From CAZSBB01 sp964605235 (GTDB lineage: Bacteria > Planctomycetota > Phycisphaerae > Phycisphaerales > Phycisphaeraceae), in the NCBI GenBank assembly GCA_964605235.1, contig CAZSBB010000005.1, forward strand, positions 124,001-188,000: 64,000 nt of DNA. The letters run 5' to 3'. Made by a program: the position numbers and the translations under genes. Numbering within the stretch: position 1 is the first letter of the stretch; each line of letters opens with the position of its first letter. Shown one piece after another: positions 37,292 to 46,975 of the stretch. Below the pieces are notes generated by a model. The model was not told the origin of the DNA, made no database searches, and saw nothing but the letters and a program-made list of their open reading frames with translations.

Positions 37292-39178
37292 TCAGTGATC
37301 GGTGAGGATGTCGTCGTCATGTTCTGCCGTGCCAGCCACACCCAGCTTCTGCTTGAGTTGCTGGCTCAAGGCGATCTGGCCTTTGGTGCGCTGGTGCCCG
37401 ACGCCGTCGCGGCTGATGCGTTTCCAGGGCGCTTGGGTGGCGTGCTTGAACAAGGCTTCGATTCCCTGCGGCGGCGCGAGGTCGTCCTGCACCCCGTACA
37501 TGATGGCGAAGGGAACTTTCATATCGGGTGCGTGATTGGCGGCATCGACATAGGCAGCCATGTCCAGGTAAGCCTTCCACGATAGATTGCTGGGCTTGCC
37601 ACCCCAGCCGCGGTAGCGTGGCTGTTCCCAGCTCATGCCGACCGGGCAAGGCACGAAGATATCGACACCAGCAATTTTCTCTGGATCCAGTGCGGCATTG
37701 ATGAATTGGATCGGGCCGGTGCGGCTGGCGCCCGTCAGGTAGATCTGACTCACATCGTCACGCTGCACCAGATAATCGGTCAGGCGGCGGAAAAAGAGAA
37801 TGACTTGCAGCAGGTTGTTGTCGTCGCGAGCGTCCCACCGGCGATAGGTCGCTTCCTCCGGGTAGTACCTGCCCTCAGCAAAGTTCATGCGGACGTGGCG
37901 CTGCGGTTCTTTCGAATTGCCAACGAACATGTGCGGCCCTGGCGCGGTCGGCACACTCAACTCAAACGCGATCAGCTGCCCATCGGCGCCGTTGATCGTG
38001 ACGTCGTAGATCGTAAACGCATCAGATGATTTTTCGGCATTGCGTGCGGATGTTTCCGCGAACGGTATGGCACGCAGGTCTTTGAGCTGCTGAGCCCAGA
38101 ACGCTGCAAAATCGTCAGGTCGGGTCAGGGCCGGCCGATACTCCGACAGGTTCACCGCAAAGTTCTGCCGCGTTTCAGTAAGCAATTCGCCATGCCTCAG
38201 ACAGGCGATTGACGCGTAATAGAAGCCAGGTTCGAGCTCGGCGACCCGCCACGTAAGCTTCAATTGCTGACCGGGTGACAGTTCTGCGGTTTGCTGCTGA
38301 TTCACGACCATCTTGCCGTCGAGGTAGTGATCCAGCACGGTCAAGCGATACGTGAGATCAGTGAGCGTTTGCTCGGATGCATTGGTTTGAAATGACTCGA
38401 ACATGATGTTTGCCGGGTCCGGGAAATGGCACATGCCTTCCCCGAGGTTGCCATCTTCGTGCAGTGGGCCATATGCCGAGGTGGGCGCGCCGATGGCGAG
38501 GCCGCTAAGCATATCGACAGCCAGGGCGGACATGCCGAGTTGAATCTCAAATTCGAGCAGCGCGCCACGCTTGACCGCGTGATTCAGATAATTGGAATAA
38601 ACCAGTCTTCCGTTGCTGGGCCGGGTGAAATGAAATGGGTTGGTGTAGGAGATTGTTTTGCCGTTGGTCAGCACGATGGCAGAGGTTCGGCTGTAGGCGA
38701 CATTCTGCTTCACGGGCCCGCCTTTACCACCCTCCGCTACGACCGATTTGCACGACCCGAGCGCATACTCCAGGGCGTAGGCGTAACCCTCCGTTTCGAC
38801 TTTGATGTGCTTATCAAAGAACGTGTATTCGACGCGCTGTTCGCCGCGACGGATTGCAACGAGGTTGCCAGTCACGTTGACTGAGGGCAGCGCGCCGTTC
38901 TCCGCCACGGGGAAGCCGCCCGAGATTGTCGGCAGGCCGCCCACCATGACGTCTTTCAACATGCCTGCCGGCGTGATCAGGGCGGAGTATTGCTGCGCGG
39001 TCACCGATACCTGTCCCATGTCATCCTGTTGGATTTGGGGCTCGGCGGCAGCCTCAGGTGTGAGCATCAGGATCAGACCCAATGACCCCAGCAGAATGTA
39101 TGCGAATGGCAAAGACAAGGTTTGGTTGTAAGCGGCGATTTGCTGCATGCTCAAGGTATGCTTTGAAGAATTGGGCAT
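37292..39178 (-). CDS. Exported CE7-like (acetyl xylan esterase-type) alpha/beta hydrolase with N-terminal beta domain
   Basis: 628 residues. A hydrophobic segment YILLGSLGLILMLTPEAAA (about residues 26-44) acts as signal peptide; an ATG at 39148 is an alternative start that would shorten the lead. Residues about 50-340 are beta-rich with no recognised domain. RPDDFAAFWAQQLKDLRAIP marks the beginning of a CE7-like hydrolase; the nucleophile elbow is GASRTG (Ser485), followed by GVQDDLAPP (acid) and DGVGHQ (His). The elbow has Thr where G-x-S-x-G would have the second Gly, which is odd. CE7 enzymes deacetylate oligosaccharides. Last gene of the five-gene leftward arm of the GntR locus; a second CE7-like protein occurs on the other arm. 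Confidence 0.6.
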   Translation of the reverse strand: MPNSSKHTLSMQQIAAYNQTLSLPFAYILLGSLGLILMLTPEAAAEPQIQQDDMGQVSVTAQQYSALITPAGMLKDVMVGGLPTISGGFPVAENGALPSVNVTGNLVAIRRGEQRVEYTFFDKHIKVETEGYAYALEYALGSCKSVVAEGGKGGPVKQNVAYSRTSAIVLTNGKTISYTNPFHFTRPSNGRLVYSNYLNHAVKRGALLEFEIQLGMSALAVDMLSGLAIGAPTSAYGPLHEDGNLGEGMCHFPDPANIMFESFQTNASEQTLTDLTYRLTVLDHYLDGKMVVNQQQTAELSPGQQLKLTWRVAELEPGFYYASIACLRHGELLTETRQNFAVNLSEYRPALTRPDDFAAFWAQQLKDLRAIPFAETSARNAEKSSDAFTIYDVTINGADGQLIAFELSVPTAPGPHMFVGNSKEPQRHVRMNFAEGRYYPEEATYRRWDARDDNNLLQVILFFRRLTDYLVQRDDVSQIYLTGASRTGPIQFINAALDPEKIAGVDIFVPCPVGMSWEQPRYRGWGGKPSNLSWKAYLDMAAYVDAANHAPDMKVPFAIMYGVQDDLAPPQGIEALFKHATQAPWKRISRDGVGHQRTKGQIALSQQLKQKLGVAGTAEHDDDILTDH

Positions 39179-39181
39179 TGT

Positions 39182-41110
39182 CTATGAAAGCGACGCGGGA
39201 CGGGTGAGTTCTTCGTCATTGACGTACAAGCGCTCGGCCCCGAAGTCCGCCCGGATGGTGGTCCCGTCGGCGTAAGTGGTTTGCTGAACATCACCGTCAC
39301 CCGACCATGAGGTGATCGGCTCGGCCTGCAGGTGGCCCAGGCGGGCAACCGTACAGTCGTAGATGGCTTTCAGCCGGGCGATGCGTGCATCATCAAGAAC
39401 CGGCATCACACCCGGATGCGCGCTCCACTCGTCCTGCGGCTGATGCGCAAACAGCACCGCGTGCATCACGTCATGCCACTTGCTGCATTTGTGGATGTGA
39501 AACACCAGGCCGCTCAGCGTCATGCGATACAGCGGGACAATGCGATCCATCAATTGGGTGATCGGCCACTCGGGCCGACAACGCTTTCGATGCCATTCTT
39601 CGCCGCCGGTGCAGACGCTGTCGGCCACCGCAGCGCAATACAAGAAGCCGCACTCGGTGCCCGCGGCCCCGTAAGCCTCGCGGGCAAGGTCGATCAGGCG
39701 GTTGGTCATGCGTGCGTATCCGCTACGTCCGAAGCGATGACGCGGGTGATAGTTGCGGTACAGCGGGTGACCCATGTAATCGAGGTAGCCCATGCCGGTC
39801 AGGCCCAAGCCCCTGAGTTTGCGGAAGTGGCCGAGCAACTGCTCGTCGCTTTGCAGCAAGGTGTTGGGCACAAATGCGGTCCCCCCCGCCCACTCGCCAA
39901 TGCCCATCGGCCCACCCCACATGTCGTGCACCAGTTCGTCAACCTTGTGATCCGGGCTGCGCTGCACCGACATCATCCTGTCGTCATGGACATGCATTCG
40001 ATAGCCAAGATCGCGGCCGGCTTGGATCAGTTGGCGAAAGCCCCGCTCGCCACCGAGCCGTTCGTCGATCGGCCAGACCGTGGGGTACAGCCCGTCGTGT
40101 CCGCTGGGGTTCCATCCGACGGCTTGCGTATAGATGTGTTCGATGCCCGCATCATGCAGCCGACGCAAGCCCGTCTCGGCTTCGGCAAACGTCATCTTGC
40201 GCTGGAACGTGACCGGGTTGGTGGTTTCCTGACCCGCCATCATGATGCCGTGGTTCTCCACCCCAAAGAAGAGCTTCATCGTGAAGCTGTTGAGCAGATA
40301 GGCGAGGTCGGGCGATTCATCAATGCGTGCTTTCAAGGTGGGCTTGCCAAGGTCGTGTTGAATATGTCGGCGAAGTCGCTCGGCGACATGCTGCAAGAGG
40401 TCGTCGCCAGCAGGAATCGGACGATAGCGCAACTCACGTGTTTCCCATTCCACCGGGTCCGGCCAGTGCTGGCGCAGCGTCAGGCCGAAAGTGATCTCGC
40501 CCTGGTCTTCACCGTTCGTCGCGACGTGGCACTCCGCCTCGGCCGCCGCGGACGAGGCCAGCGCCATCAAGCCGCCGCCGCCGCCATGCACCGCCGCGAC
40601 TGGCAGCGTGGGCAGCAGTTCCCACCGGCTCTGTTCGCCATAGATCATGAAACGGTCACGCAACGCGGGCTTGCCCCTGGGCGAACTCAAACAGCCGGTA
40701 TTCAGTGGCAGCAGCATCTGCTCGTCGGCATCGGCCGCCAGCAAGCCGGGCAGCACCAACACCCCCAACAGTCGGTAAAGCGTGGAGCGGTCTTCGTACA
40801 CCTCGACGATCGGCATCCGCACCACCAGCTCGCCGTCGGCAACCGACAGCCACAAGCCGACGCGCAGCCCCCAGTCGCGATGGCCGATCACCACATGCAG
40901 CCCCGCGTCCGCCGCTTCGACCTGATCGATCCGATATCGATCCGTGCGATCCGCGCGGAACTCGGTCTTGCTGTACGCCTCCAGTTCGAGCAACGGCACA
41001 TGGCCCCAACACCGACCGTCGCGCTTGTCGCGCATGCTCAGGCTCAATGCTGAGCCTGTTTGCATCAGCTCGACGGATAGAGTTTCGTCTTGCACATTCC
41101 AGGTCGACAT
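39182..41110 (-). CDS. Probable glycoside hydrolase resembling GH129/GH101-related or DUF5696 proteins
   Basis: 642 residues, no signal peptide. A beta-sandwich of about 220 residues precedes a barrel containing FGVENHGIMM, HIYTQAVGWNPSGHDG, RMHVHDDRMM and GLTGMGYLDYMGH; the last has an Asp at the end of a strand, the position of the nucleophile in GH129/GH101-type enzymes. The His/Tyr-rich segment YRNYHPRHRFG follows. Those families cleave alpha-N-acetylgalactosamine linkages, but the resemblance is by eye and DUF5696 proteins of unknown function are equally possible. It lies three bases before the CE7-like gene and downstream of a sulfatase in the leftward arm. Confidence 0.45.
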   Translation of the reverse strand: MSTWNVQDETLSVELMQTGSALSLSMRDKRDGRCWGHVPLLELEAYSKTEFRADRTDRYRIDQVEAADAGLHVVIGHRDWGLRVGLWLSVADGELVVRMPIVEVYEDRSTLYRLLGVLVLPGLLAADADEQMLLPLNTGCLSSPRGKPALRDRFMIYGEQSRWELLPTLPVAAVHGGGGGLMALASSAAAEAECHVATNGEDQGEITFGLTLRQHWPDPVEWETRELRYRPIPAGDDLLQHVAERLRRHIQHDLGKPTLKARIDESPDLAYLLNSFTMKLFFGVENHGIMMAGQETTNPVTFQRKMTFAEAETGLRRLHDAGIEHIYTQAVGWNPSGHDGLYPTVWPIDERLGGERGFRQLIQAGRDLGYRMHVHDDRMMSVQRSPDHKVDELVHDMWGGPMGIGEWAGGTAFVPNTLLQSDEQLLGHFRKLRGLGLTGMGYLDYMGHPLYRNYHPRHRFGRSGYARMTNRLIDLAREAYGAAGTECGFLYCAAVADSVCTGGEEWHRKRCRPEWPITQLMDRIVPLYRMTLSGLVFHIHKCSKWHDVMHAVLFAHQPQDEWSAHPGVMPVLDDARIARLKAIYDCTVARLGHLQAEPITSWSGDGDVQQTTYADGTTIRADFGAERLYVNDEELTRPASLS

Positions 41111-41165
41111 GAATCACATATTCCTGATCGTGAACAATTGGCGAGTAGTGAACCCACTTCATACT

Positions 41166-42659
41166 TCAGATGTAGTGCAGATGTCCCGCGACCTTGTGAG
41201 CTGCGGAGAACGTCTGCCCCGCGTCCCACATGATGTCGGGTCGATCGGTCCACAGCGGCATGCGATGACTGATCTGCGTGGTCCGGATGAGCCAGTTCAG
41301 CAGCCGTTCGCGCGCTTGGGCGACGGTCTGCCGGTGGTCCGGGTCACGGTATAGATTGACCTTTTCCAGCGGGTCCGCTTCGAGGTCGTACAGTTCGCCG
41401 TGGTCTTCGCCGTTGAACATGACCGGCGGGTATTGGACAAAGCGGTATCGCCCCCACCGAATGGACTTGGCCAGGCAATTTTCCGTCACCGCTTCCTCGC
41501 GCAACTGGCGTTGATCGCCAGCCAGCAGCGTGGAAATGTCCAGGCCATCCACCGTCAACGGCGTCTCAAGCCCGCATAGCGACAGGAGCGTCGGCATCAT
41601 GTCGATGTTCTCAACCAACGCGTTGCTGACATGCGGCGCGACGCCCGGCACCCGCCAGATCATCGGGACGCGGCAGACCGCATCGGAACAGATGCCCGGG
41701 GCCTTTTCCTGAATGCCGTGGATGCTGTGGTAGCAGCCGTGGTCTGCGCCATAGATCACGATGGTGTTGTCCAGATGTCCGGCCTGGTCGAGCTGCTCGA
41801 GCAGCTGCCCCACGACGTCGTCCACCTGCGAGATACAAGCCAGCGTGCCCCGCCAGACCCGGCGAGCGCAGTCTTCAAAAGTGTCGCCTTCCTTAGCATA
41901 TGAAAAGTCATATTCGCGGAAGTTCCGCCACATCTTTTGAAAATGCGGCGGGCGATGCGACGGGTCCTGATGCAGGGTTTCAGGCAGTTCAAGATCTTCG
42001 GGATACAGGTCCCAGAACTGCTGCTGCGGCAGCAGGGGGTGATGCGGCTTCTGGAAATTAAGCTGGATGCAGAACGGCTCGGCAGGGCTTTGTTGTATGA
42101 ATTCGAGAGCCCGACGGGCGTGATACCGTTCGTGGGTGTGCTCGTAGGGCAGCTGAGACACCGTGGCATCGTGGCTGATGCCACCCCTGGGTCCGTAAGG
42201 TCCGTGGTTGTAGTAGCTGTCTTCGAGGTGGCGAATCCCCAGCGAAGCGAGGTATTGCAGAAACGCCGATTGTTCCTTTTTGCCATGAACGTCAACGTAA
42301 GCATCGTCGAACAAGTCGACATCACCGGCAACCCAATGCTTGGGATAGCTCGGCAGGTGAGTCTTACCCAGGATCGCGGTGCGGTAGCCCGCACGTTTGA
42401 ACTCGCGAAACAGGTTGGTTGGCAGGCGATTGGACGGCCCGCCAAGCCCGTAGATGCCGTGGTTGTGGCAATACTGCCCCGACAGGATCGAAGTGCGGCT
42501 GGGCGTACAGATCGGGTTCTGCGTGTACGCATCGCTGCAGCGCACGCTTTGCCCCGCCAAGCGGTCGAGGTTGGGCGTCTTGACCTGCGGATGCCCGGCA
42601 CATCCCATCAGTCCCGCGTGGTGCTGATCCGCCAGAATCATCAGTACATTCATGGTCAT
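41166..42659 (-). CDS. Type I sulfatase (CTPSR), no signal peptide
   Basis: 497 residues. LADQHH gives the metal Asp at residue 11, CTPSR at 51-55 is the formylglycine signature (Cys51), and IYGADHGCYHSIHG the later metal block. The frame is open to 42695, but the domain begins at once after MTMNV, so the ATG at 42659 (or 42653) is more likely than the upstream start. The protein lacks an export signal. It lies between the LamG/DUF6067-like gene and the GH129/DUF5696-like gene in the leftward arm, and corresponds in role to the sulfatase at 54146 on the rightward arm. Confidence 0.85.
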   Translation of the reverse strand: MTMNVLMILADQHHAGLMGCAGHPQVKTPNLDRLAGQSVRCSDAYTQNPICTPSRTSILSGQYCHNHGIYGLGGPSNRLPTNLFREFKRAGYRTAILGKTHLPSYPKHWVAGDVDLFDDAYVDVHGKKEQSAFLQYLASLGIRHLEDSYYNHGPYGPRGGISHDATVSQLPYEHTHERYHARRALEFIQQSPAEPFCIQLNFQKPHHPLLPQQQFWDLYPEDLELPETLHQDPSHRPPHFQKMWRNFREYDFSYAKEGDTFEDCARRVWRGTLACISQVDDVVGQLLEQLDQAGHLDNTIVIYGADHGCYHSIHGIQEKAPGICSDAVCRVPMIWRVPGVAPHVSNALVENIDMMPTLLSLCGLETPLTVDGLDISTLLAGDQRQLREEAVTENCLAKSIRWGRYRFVQYPPVMFNGEDHGELYDLEADPLEKVNLYRDPDHRQTVAQARERLLNWLIRTTQISHRMPLWTDRPDIMWDAGQTFSAAHKVAGHLHYI

Positions 42660-42723
42660 CACAAATACCCCGCGCGATTCCAACCCGTCGCGCATAATGA
42701 ATTGAGCCAGGAGCGTCGTGGCA

Positions 42724-45700
42724 TCAGTCGCGTTCCCAAGTCATGAGACGAAAGTCCCACGGCCGAAGGTCAAGACGCATCTGGTTGTTGCCCAGGATGG
42801 GCGCGGCATGACTGGGCACAGGCAGGTCAACGACCTGCGGCGTCCAAACATCGATGTCGGTCGGCGCCGAACGACCGTGCCATCCCGCCCTGCTTTGGAT
42901 GCGCACGTCAGCGGTCACCGGTTGCGCTGAGCGATTGACGACCACCAGATACACACGCGACGGGTTGTCGCGCGGACCTTGAACGTAAGCACTGACGTAG
43001 ACCGATTCGTGGTCGCTGGTGGCCAGCGGTTGGCGGTCGTCATAGCCGATGTATTGCAGATCGTCGGTTCGCCAGGTGAATAGTTTTTGATGCGCACGCA
43101 GGTACGGGTCGGAATAGTCGAAGCCGAGGTCGTGGAGGAACATCTCGCCGAAGAACGATCGGCTGTCCTGATACCGTTTGAGTTTGGTGTTGGCATCTTT
43201 GTAGATATTCATAAACACCGGCGTCGCGCCCCAGAGCCGGCCGTGATCAAACGCCACGCGGTGCAGCGGCCAACGCTGCTGGAAATGCTCCCCGCCCTGG
43301 ACGCCGTTGGGCGTCTCACCGTCGTAGAACGCCTCGGCGAAAGCAAGCAAGTTCGGGTAGAGCGTCTGGGTGTTGTGAATCCAGATCGTCGGCCGCCTGC
43401 CGGTGTCGTGGAACAACCAACGCAACCGCTTGAGCAATTCACGCTGAGCAAAAAAGTCGTAGCCGCCCTGCACCGAGCCGTCGGGCAGGTAATAAGCCGG
43501 GCCCAGGATCGGGTCGTTCATCGGCGGTGGCCAGATATCATCGATATAGAAACCGCGGATGTCGGTTCGGGTCAGCCATTGGTGCATCCAATAAGCAAAG
43601 CAATCCTGATACGCCGGCGTATGGTGGATGTACCCCGGCAGATACCACTGCGGTTGAAAGGGTTCAGCCTCCGGCGGCAGGCCGGGCCACGGCCGACTTA
43701 GATAAAACAAGGAACCTGAAAAGGGACGGGTGGATTTCGATACTTTTTCGTCCCGGGCGTGAAGTCGCGCGTTCGCCGCGTCCCATCCGCCGTGGGGCCA
43801 CAGCGCATTCTTGTCCGCGCGATGCACCTCGGTGCGAAACGACGGCGGGTTAAATGCGTCAACCGCGGTGACGTGCAGCGAATCGCGGAAGGAGCGGTGG
43901 TCCTCAGCCATCGGCCGAATCGGCAACACGTGCAGCCCGAACACGAGTTCGAGCGGCTGCTCCAGCGTGGTCGGTTCGCGGATCACGTTCAGTCGCAACA
44001 CGACCTTATCGCCTTCCCGGCTGGCGGTCAGCGCGGGGGTCTTGTCACTGACCGTCCAGCCGCGGTCGCTCTCGGCGAACCACGCCAGGCCGTGATGCCC
44101 ATCGGTGAACATGAAATACGGGATGAACGAGCCGACGTGCTTCTGCGGAGGGGGATAGTTCGGCTGCTGATGCGAAGCGAAGAACACGCCATCGGACTCG
44201 GGCACCGGCTGGTGGTCGTTGCCGTTGCGGAAGCCGAAGCCGCGACCGTTCCATAAGGCGTAGAGCTGAGCGGCCCTGGCCCGCAGCGGAAGCTCAATGG
44301 TGAGTTCCGTCAATTCCGCCGTTTTTGGGCTTTGTGGCGGTTCGATGCGAACATCGAAACGGATCATGCCGTCAAACTCGCTGCGGCTGCGCGTGGTCAC
44401 ACGCCAGCCGTCTCCGGACACCGCGCCTTCCAAGGTCGCCTGCTCATCATCATGCGCTGCCCGATGGACCTGCCCTTCACTGGTCAGCGGCACGTGGCCC
44501 CGCGCGGTGGCCAGCGACAGGCTCATCGGCTCGGCCAGGAGCGGATCGCCCAGCGCCTCGATCTGCTCCGGCAGGCCGTTGCCCGCAAAACGGATTCGCC
44601 GTTGCCACAGTTGCACGGTGGACGGTTCATTCACACGGACCGGGTCGAACCCCGGCATGGCCTCGCCGGGGTGCAGGCCAAGCTGCGACCCCAGCCACAC
44701 CGGCGCTGGCGGAGAGTCGAGTTCGGTCGAATGAGTGAACACCGGCTTGCCGCTTGAGTCGTGCCATTGCATGGCGAGCTTGTGGGTCTGCCCCCATTGC
44801 AGCGGCAGCGCGCTGTATTGCCTGCCCGCCCAGCCATCGTCGAGCGCCAAGCCCTCGTCCGACGCGATCACTTGCGCCCCCGAGCCCGCTTGCTGCACCG
44901 CCAACTGCCAGGACATTGACTTGGCGCCGCGCTGCGTCAGCAACTGCGCTTCGAGGTCCAGGCGATGCAACGCCGGGTTGATCCTCGCGTCGACCACAAC
45001 CTCCTGCACAGGCGCGGCCGGCTGGTCACTGCCGGACTGCTGCCGGTACAGATTTGCGACTTCGGCATCGGTCAACGCCCGCTCGTAGAGCTGGAACTGA
45101 CGCATCGCGGTGTCGAGGCGGTCGTGGTTCAGGCGCGGCCGCAGTTCGCCGAGCACCAGCTTCGTCACCGCCGGGTCCGGGCCGGCCTCGCCGTGCTCCA
45201 CATGCACTGTTTGGGCAAACCTGTGGTTTTCACGATCCAGACGTTCGCCATCCAGATACACGCGCAGGTCGTTCTGCGCCGTGTTGTACACCCCCGCGTC
45301 GATGTCCGGCACCCAGGCGATCACGAGGTGATGCCACGTGTTTTTGTCCAACGGCACATTGGCCGGCCGATCGCGCAACTGCTCGGTGTAAATCGAGGCG
45401 CTGATCAACGGCGGGTGGAGACGATCGGAGCCGGCTGTCGGCGTCCCGATCCAGACCATGCTCGCCCGGGGGCCGACCGGGTTGTAGCCCTGATTTTCAT
45501 GGTTGTCCCAATTTTGCGGGCTGAACCACAAAGACACCGTGCCGCTGCGGCCGTCGATCAGTGCGGGCGCGACATACTCCGGGCCTTGGCCATGCGATGA
45601 CACGATGACATGACCGAGCGCGCCATGCGCATTTGCATTGCCGGACTGGTCGCGCTCCGGGCCAGGCGGGGCCGGGTGGTAACTGGTTTCCACGCCACGT

Positions 45701-45876
45701 GCCGCCCCGGCGGTGATCCGCTCTGAGCCATCCGCAAAGGAAGCCGCCAGCACAGGAACGGCAGTGGGCGGCGAGTCACCCGTGGACGAGGGCACTGCTC
45801 CGGCGACCTGAAAAAAGAGACCCGGCACCAGCAGCGCAGCGGTGCAGATAAACGCAGTTTGATTGTGTTGAGGCAT
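42724..45876 (-). CDS. Exported DUF6067-like glycosidase-type protein with LamG/concanavalin A-like N-terminal domain
   Basis: 1050 residues from the ATG at 45876, where the signal peptide begins (NQTAFICTAALLVPGLFF). Residues about 95-290 form a LamG-like lectin domain: GRSGTVSLWFSPQNW, NTWHHLVIAWVP, LRVYLDGERL and FQLYERALTDAEVANLY. The DUF6067-like blocks follow: VQLWQRRIRFAGNGLP, then FIPYFMFTDG and WFAESDRGW, then a barrel with RGFYIDDIWP (Asp779 at the shared catalytic-candidate position) and YLPDGSVQGG. The LamG module replaces the CBM9-like domain of its paralogues, so the catalytic part has been combined with different binding modules. It lies 21 bases downstream of the pseudopilin gene in the leftward arm. 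The substrate is unknown. Confidence 0.6.
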   Translation of the reverse strand: MPQHNQTAFICTAALLVPGLFFQVAGAVPSSTGDSPPTAVPVLAASFADGSERITAGAARGVETSYHPAPPGPERDQSGNANAHGALGHVIVSSHGQGPEYVAPALIDGRSGTVSLWFSPQNWDNHENQGYNPVGPRASMVWIGTPTAGSDRLHPPLISASIYTEQLRDRPANVPLDKNTWHHLVIAWVPDIDAGVYNTAQNDLRVYLDGERLDRENHRFAQTVHVEHGEAGPDPAVTKLVLGELRPRLNHDRLDTAMRQFQLYERALTDAEVANLYRQQSGSDQPAAPVQEVVVDARINPALHRLDLEAQLLTQRGAKSMSWQLAVQQAGSGAQVIASDEGLALDDGWAGRQYSALPLQWGQTHKLAMQWHDSSGKPVFTHSTELDSPPAPVWLGSQLGLHPGEAMPGFDPVRVNEPSTVQLWQRRIRFAGNGLPEQIEALGDPLLAEPMSLSLATARGHVPLTSEGQVHRAAHDDEQATLEGAVSGDGWRVTTRSRSEFDGMIRFDVRIEPPQSPKTAELTELTIELPLRARAAQLYALWNGRGFGFRNGNDHQPVPESDGVFFASHQQPNYPPPQKHVGSFIPYFMFTDGHHGLAWFAESDRGWTVSDKTPALTASREGDKVVLRLNVIREPTTLEQPLELVFGLHVLPIRPMAEDHRSFRDSLHVTAVDAFNPPSFRTEVHRADKNALWPHGGWDAANARLHARDEKVSKSTRPFSGSLFYLSRPWPGLPPEAEPFQPQWYLPGYIHHTPAYQDCFAYWMHQWLTRTDIRGFYIDDIWPPPMNDPILGPAYYLPDGSVQGGYDFFAQRELLKRLRWLFHDTGRRPTIWIHNTQTLYPNLLAFAEAFYDGETPNGVQGGEHFQQRWPLHRVAFDHGRLWGATPVFMNIYKDANTKLKRYQDSRSFFGEMFLHDLGFDYSDPYLRAHQKLFTWRTDDLQYIGYDDRQPLATSDHESVYVSAYVQGPRDNPSRVYLVVVNRSAQPVTADVRIQSRAGWHGRSAPTDIDVWTPQVVDLPVPSHAAPILGNNQMRLDLRPWDFRLMTWERD

Positions 45877-45896
45877 ACAGAGTGGTTGCAGACAAC

Positions 45897-46784
45897 TTAG
45901 AAACCCTGAACTTGCTTTTCCGCCCAGAACCACCAGTCTTTCTGGTTGTTGTACACGTGGTACTGCGCATTGAATTCGGCGGTGGCCGCGTTTGCCGTGA
46001 AACTCCAGACTTCGGCATTGGGCCCGAAGGCTTTCCCCAGTGACTCGGCGTGCCCGTCATACACCAGGACGTTGCCGGTGCCTTGATGCGGGATATCGAA
46101 GGGTCCACGTGTCGTTGTGGCTGAGTTCACCCGCGCATCAGCCACCAGGATAAACCTTCCCGTTTTGGCGGCACCGAGCGGGCCGGGGTTCGGGACCTGC
46201 CGTACATCCGCCTGCAAGGTCATCTGATCCAGCGTCGGGCTGGAGCGCAAAGCGAAATCCGAATCTGTATACGTCCGCAGCACGTTGGGCCAACCCAGCA
46301 CATAGTCGCCATACTTACCCGCGGTTGTGCCATCCAGCCCGTGCTCATCACGGCCCGGGCATTGAAACATATCGCGCCCCATATCGGCATACTGCTGCAC
46401 CAGACCAAGCCCGGTCAGAACGCTCGCGCCGGGCGTGAAATTCGGATTCGTCGTCGCGTTGGAGGGATGCTGCATGATGTGCAATTCACGCGTGCCGGGC
46501 TGCAGGTGATGAAGCGGCAGGCGATCGTCGTGATCGTTGAGGTAAACCCCGATTGCGATTCCCATCTGTCGGTTCTGGCTCAGGCAAGCCACGGTCCTGG
46601 CCACGACCCGTGCGGAACTCAACGCCGGCAGCAGGATTGAAATCAGCAGCGCCACGATCGAGATCACCACCAGCAATTCGATCAGCGTAAACGCATGCCG
46701 CCCGGCCCCCCGCCCCCGCTTGACGCCGCGGCATGAACGCAGGCCCCGCCCCAACGATGAGCGCTGACAAGCGGTGTGTGACAT
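45897..46784 (-). CDS. Pseudopilin-like protein with H-X9-DG motif
   Basis: 295 residues; AGGA eight bases before the ATG supports the start. A 31-residue Arg-rich leader precedes FTLIELLVVISIVALLIS; the residue before the cleavage site is Ala31. The C-terminal domain has HQGTGNVLVYDG (His233 to Asp243-Gly244), a perfect H-X9-DG motif of the planctomycete prepilin-processing-associated family. After prepilin peptidase cleavage it would anchor in the inner membrane and take part in a type II-secretion-like pseudopilus. It is the first gene of the leftward arm and so the gene nearest the regulator, in the same place as the pseudopilin beside the LacI gene at 17.5 kb. Confidence 0.85.
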   Translation of the reverse strand: MSHTACQRSSLGRGLRSCRGVKRGRGAGRHAFTLIELLVVISIVALLISILLPALSSARVVARTVACLSQNRQMGIAIGVYLNDHDDRLPLHHLQPGTRELHIMQHPSNATTNPNFTPGASVLTGLGLVQQYADMGRDMFQCPGRDEHGLDGTTAGKYGDYVLGWPNVLRTYTDSDFALRSSPTLDQMTLQADVRQVPNPGPLGAAKTGRFILVADARVNSATTTRGPFDIPHQGTGNVLVYDGHAESLGKAFGPNAEVWSFTANAATAEFNAQYHVYNNQKDWWFWAEKQVQGF

Positions 46785-46932
46785 ATGCAGTTCCTATCCG
46801 AGATGAAATGATCAATGAGAAACTGAATCCTTGATCGAAAGGTGGAGAGTTCGCCGCCTGCGTGAAATCGTTGCCCGCCTGCCGGTGTCCGCCATCGCGT
46901 CATCTGATGCGGACGCAGGGCCCATACGTGCC

Positions 46933-46975
46933 ATATCGATATCCACATCCTAAGCCGGACTGCCGGCTCATGCAA
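46933..46975 (-). promoter_or_regulatory. Promoter and operator of the leftward arm
   Basis: On the minus strand TTGCAT (46975-46970) and TAGGAT (46952-46947) are 17 bases apart, and the perfect palindrome ATATCGATAT (46942-46933) begins four bases past the -10, about where transcription would start. The core CCATATCGATA also occurs at 47051-47061 in front of the regulator gene. The arrangement suits repression by the adjacent GntR protein. ATATTTGCGA, read on the minus strand at 46991-46982, lies just upstream. The rest of 46785-47096 has no gene. Confidence 0.45.

Noticed and set aside
43531..43550. Another ATCGATAT site similar to the GntR operator
   Set aside because: It lies inside the coding sequence of the DUF6067-like catalytic-candidate motif and lacks the flanking CC and promoter context.
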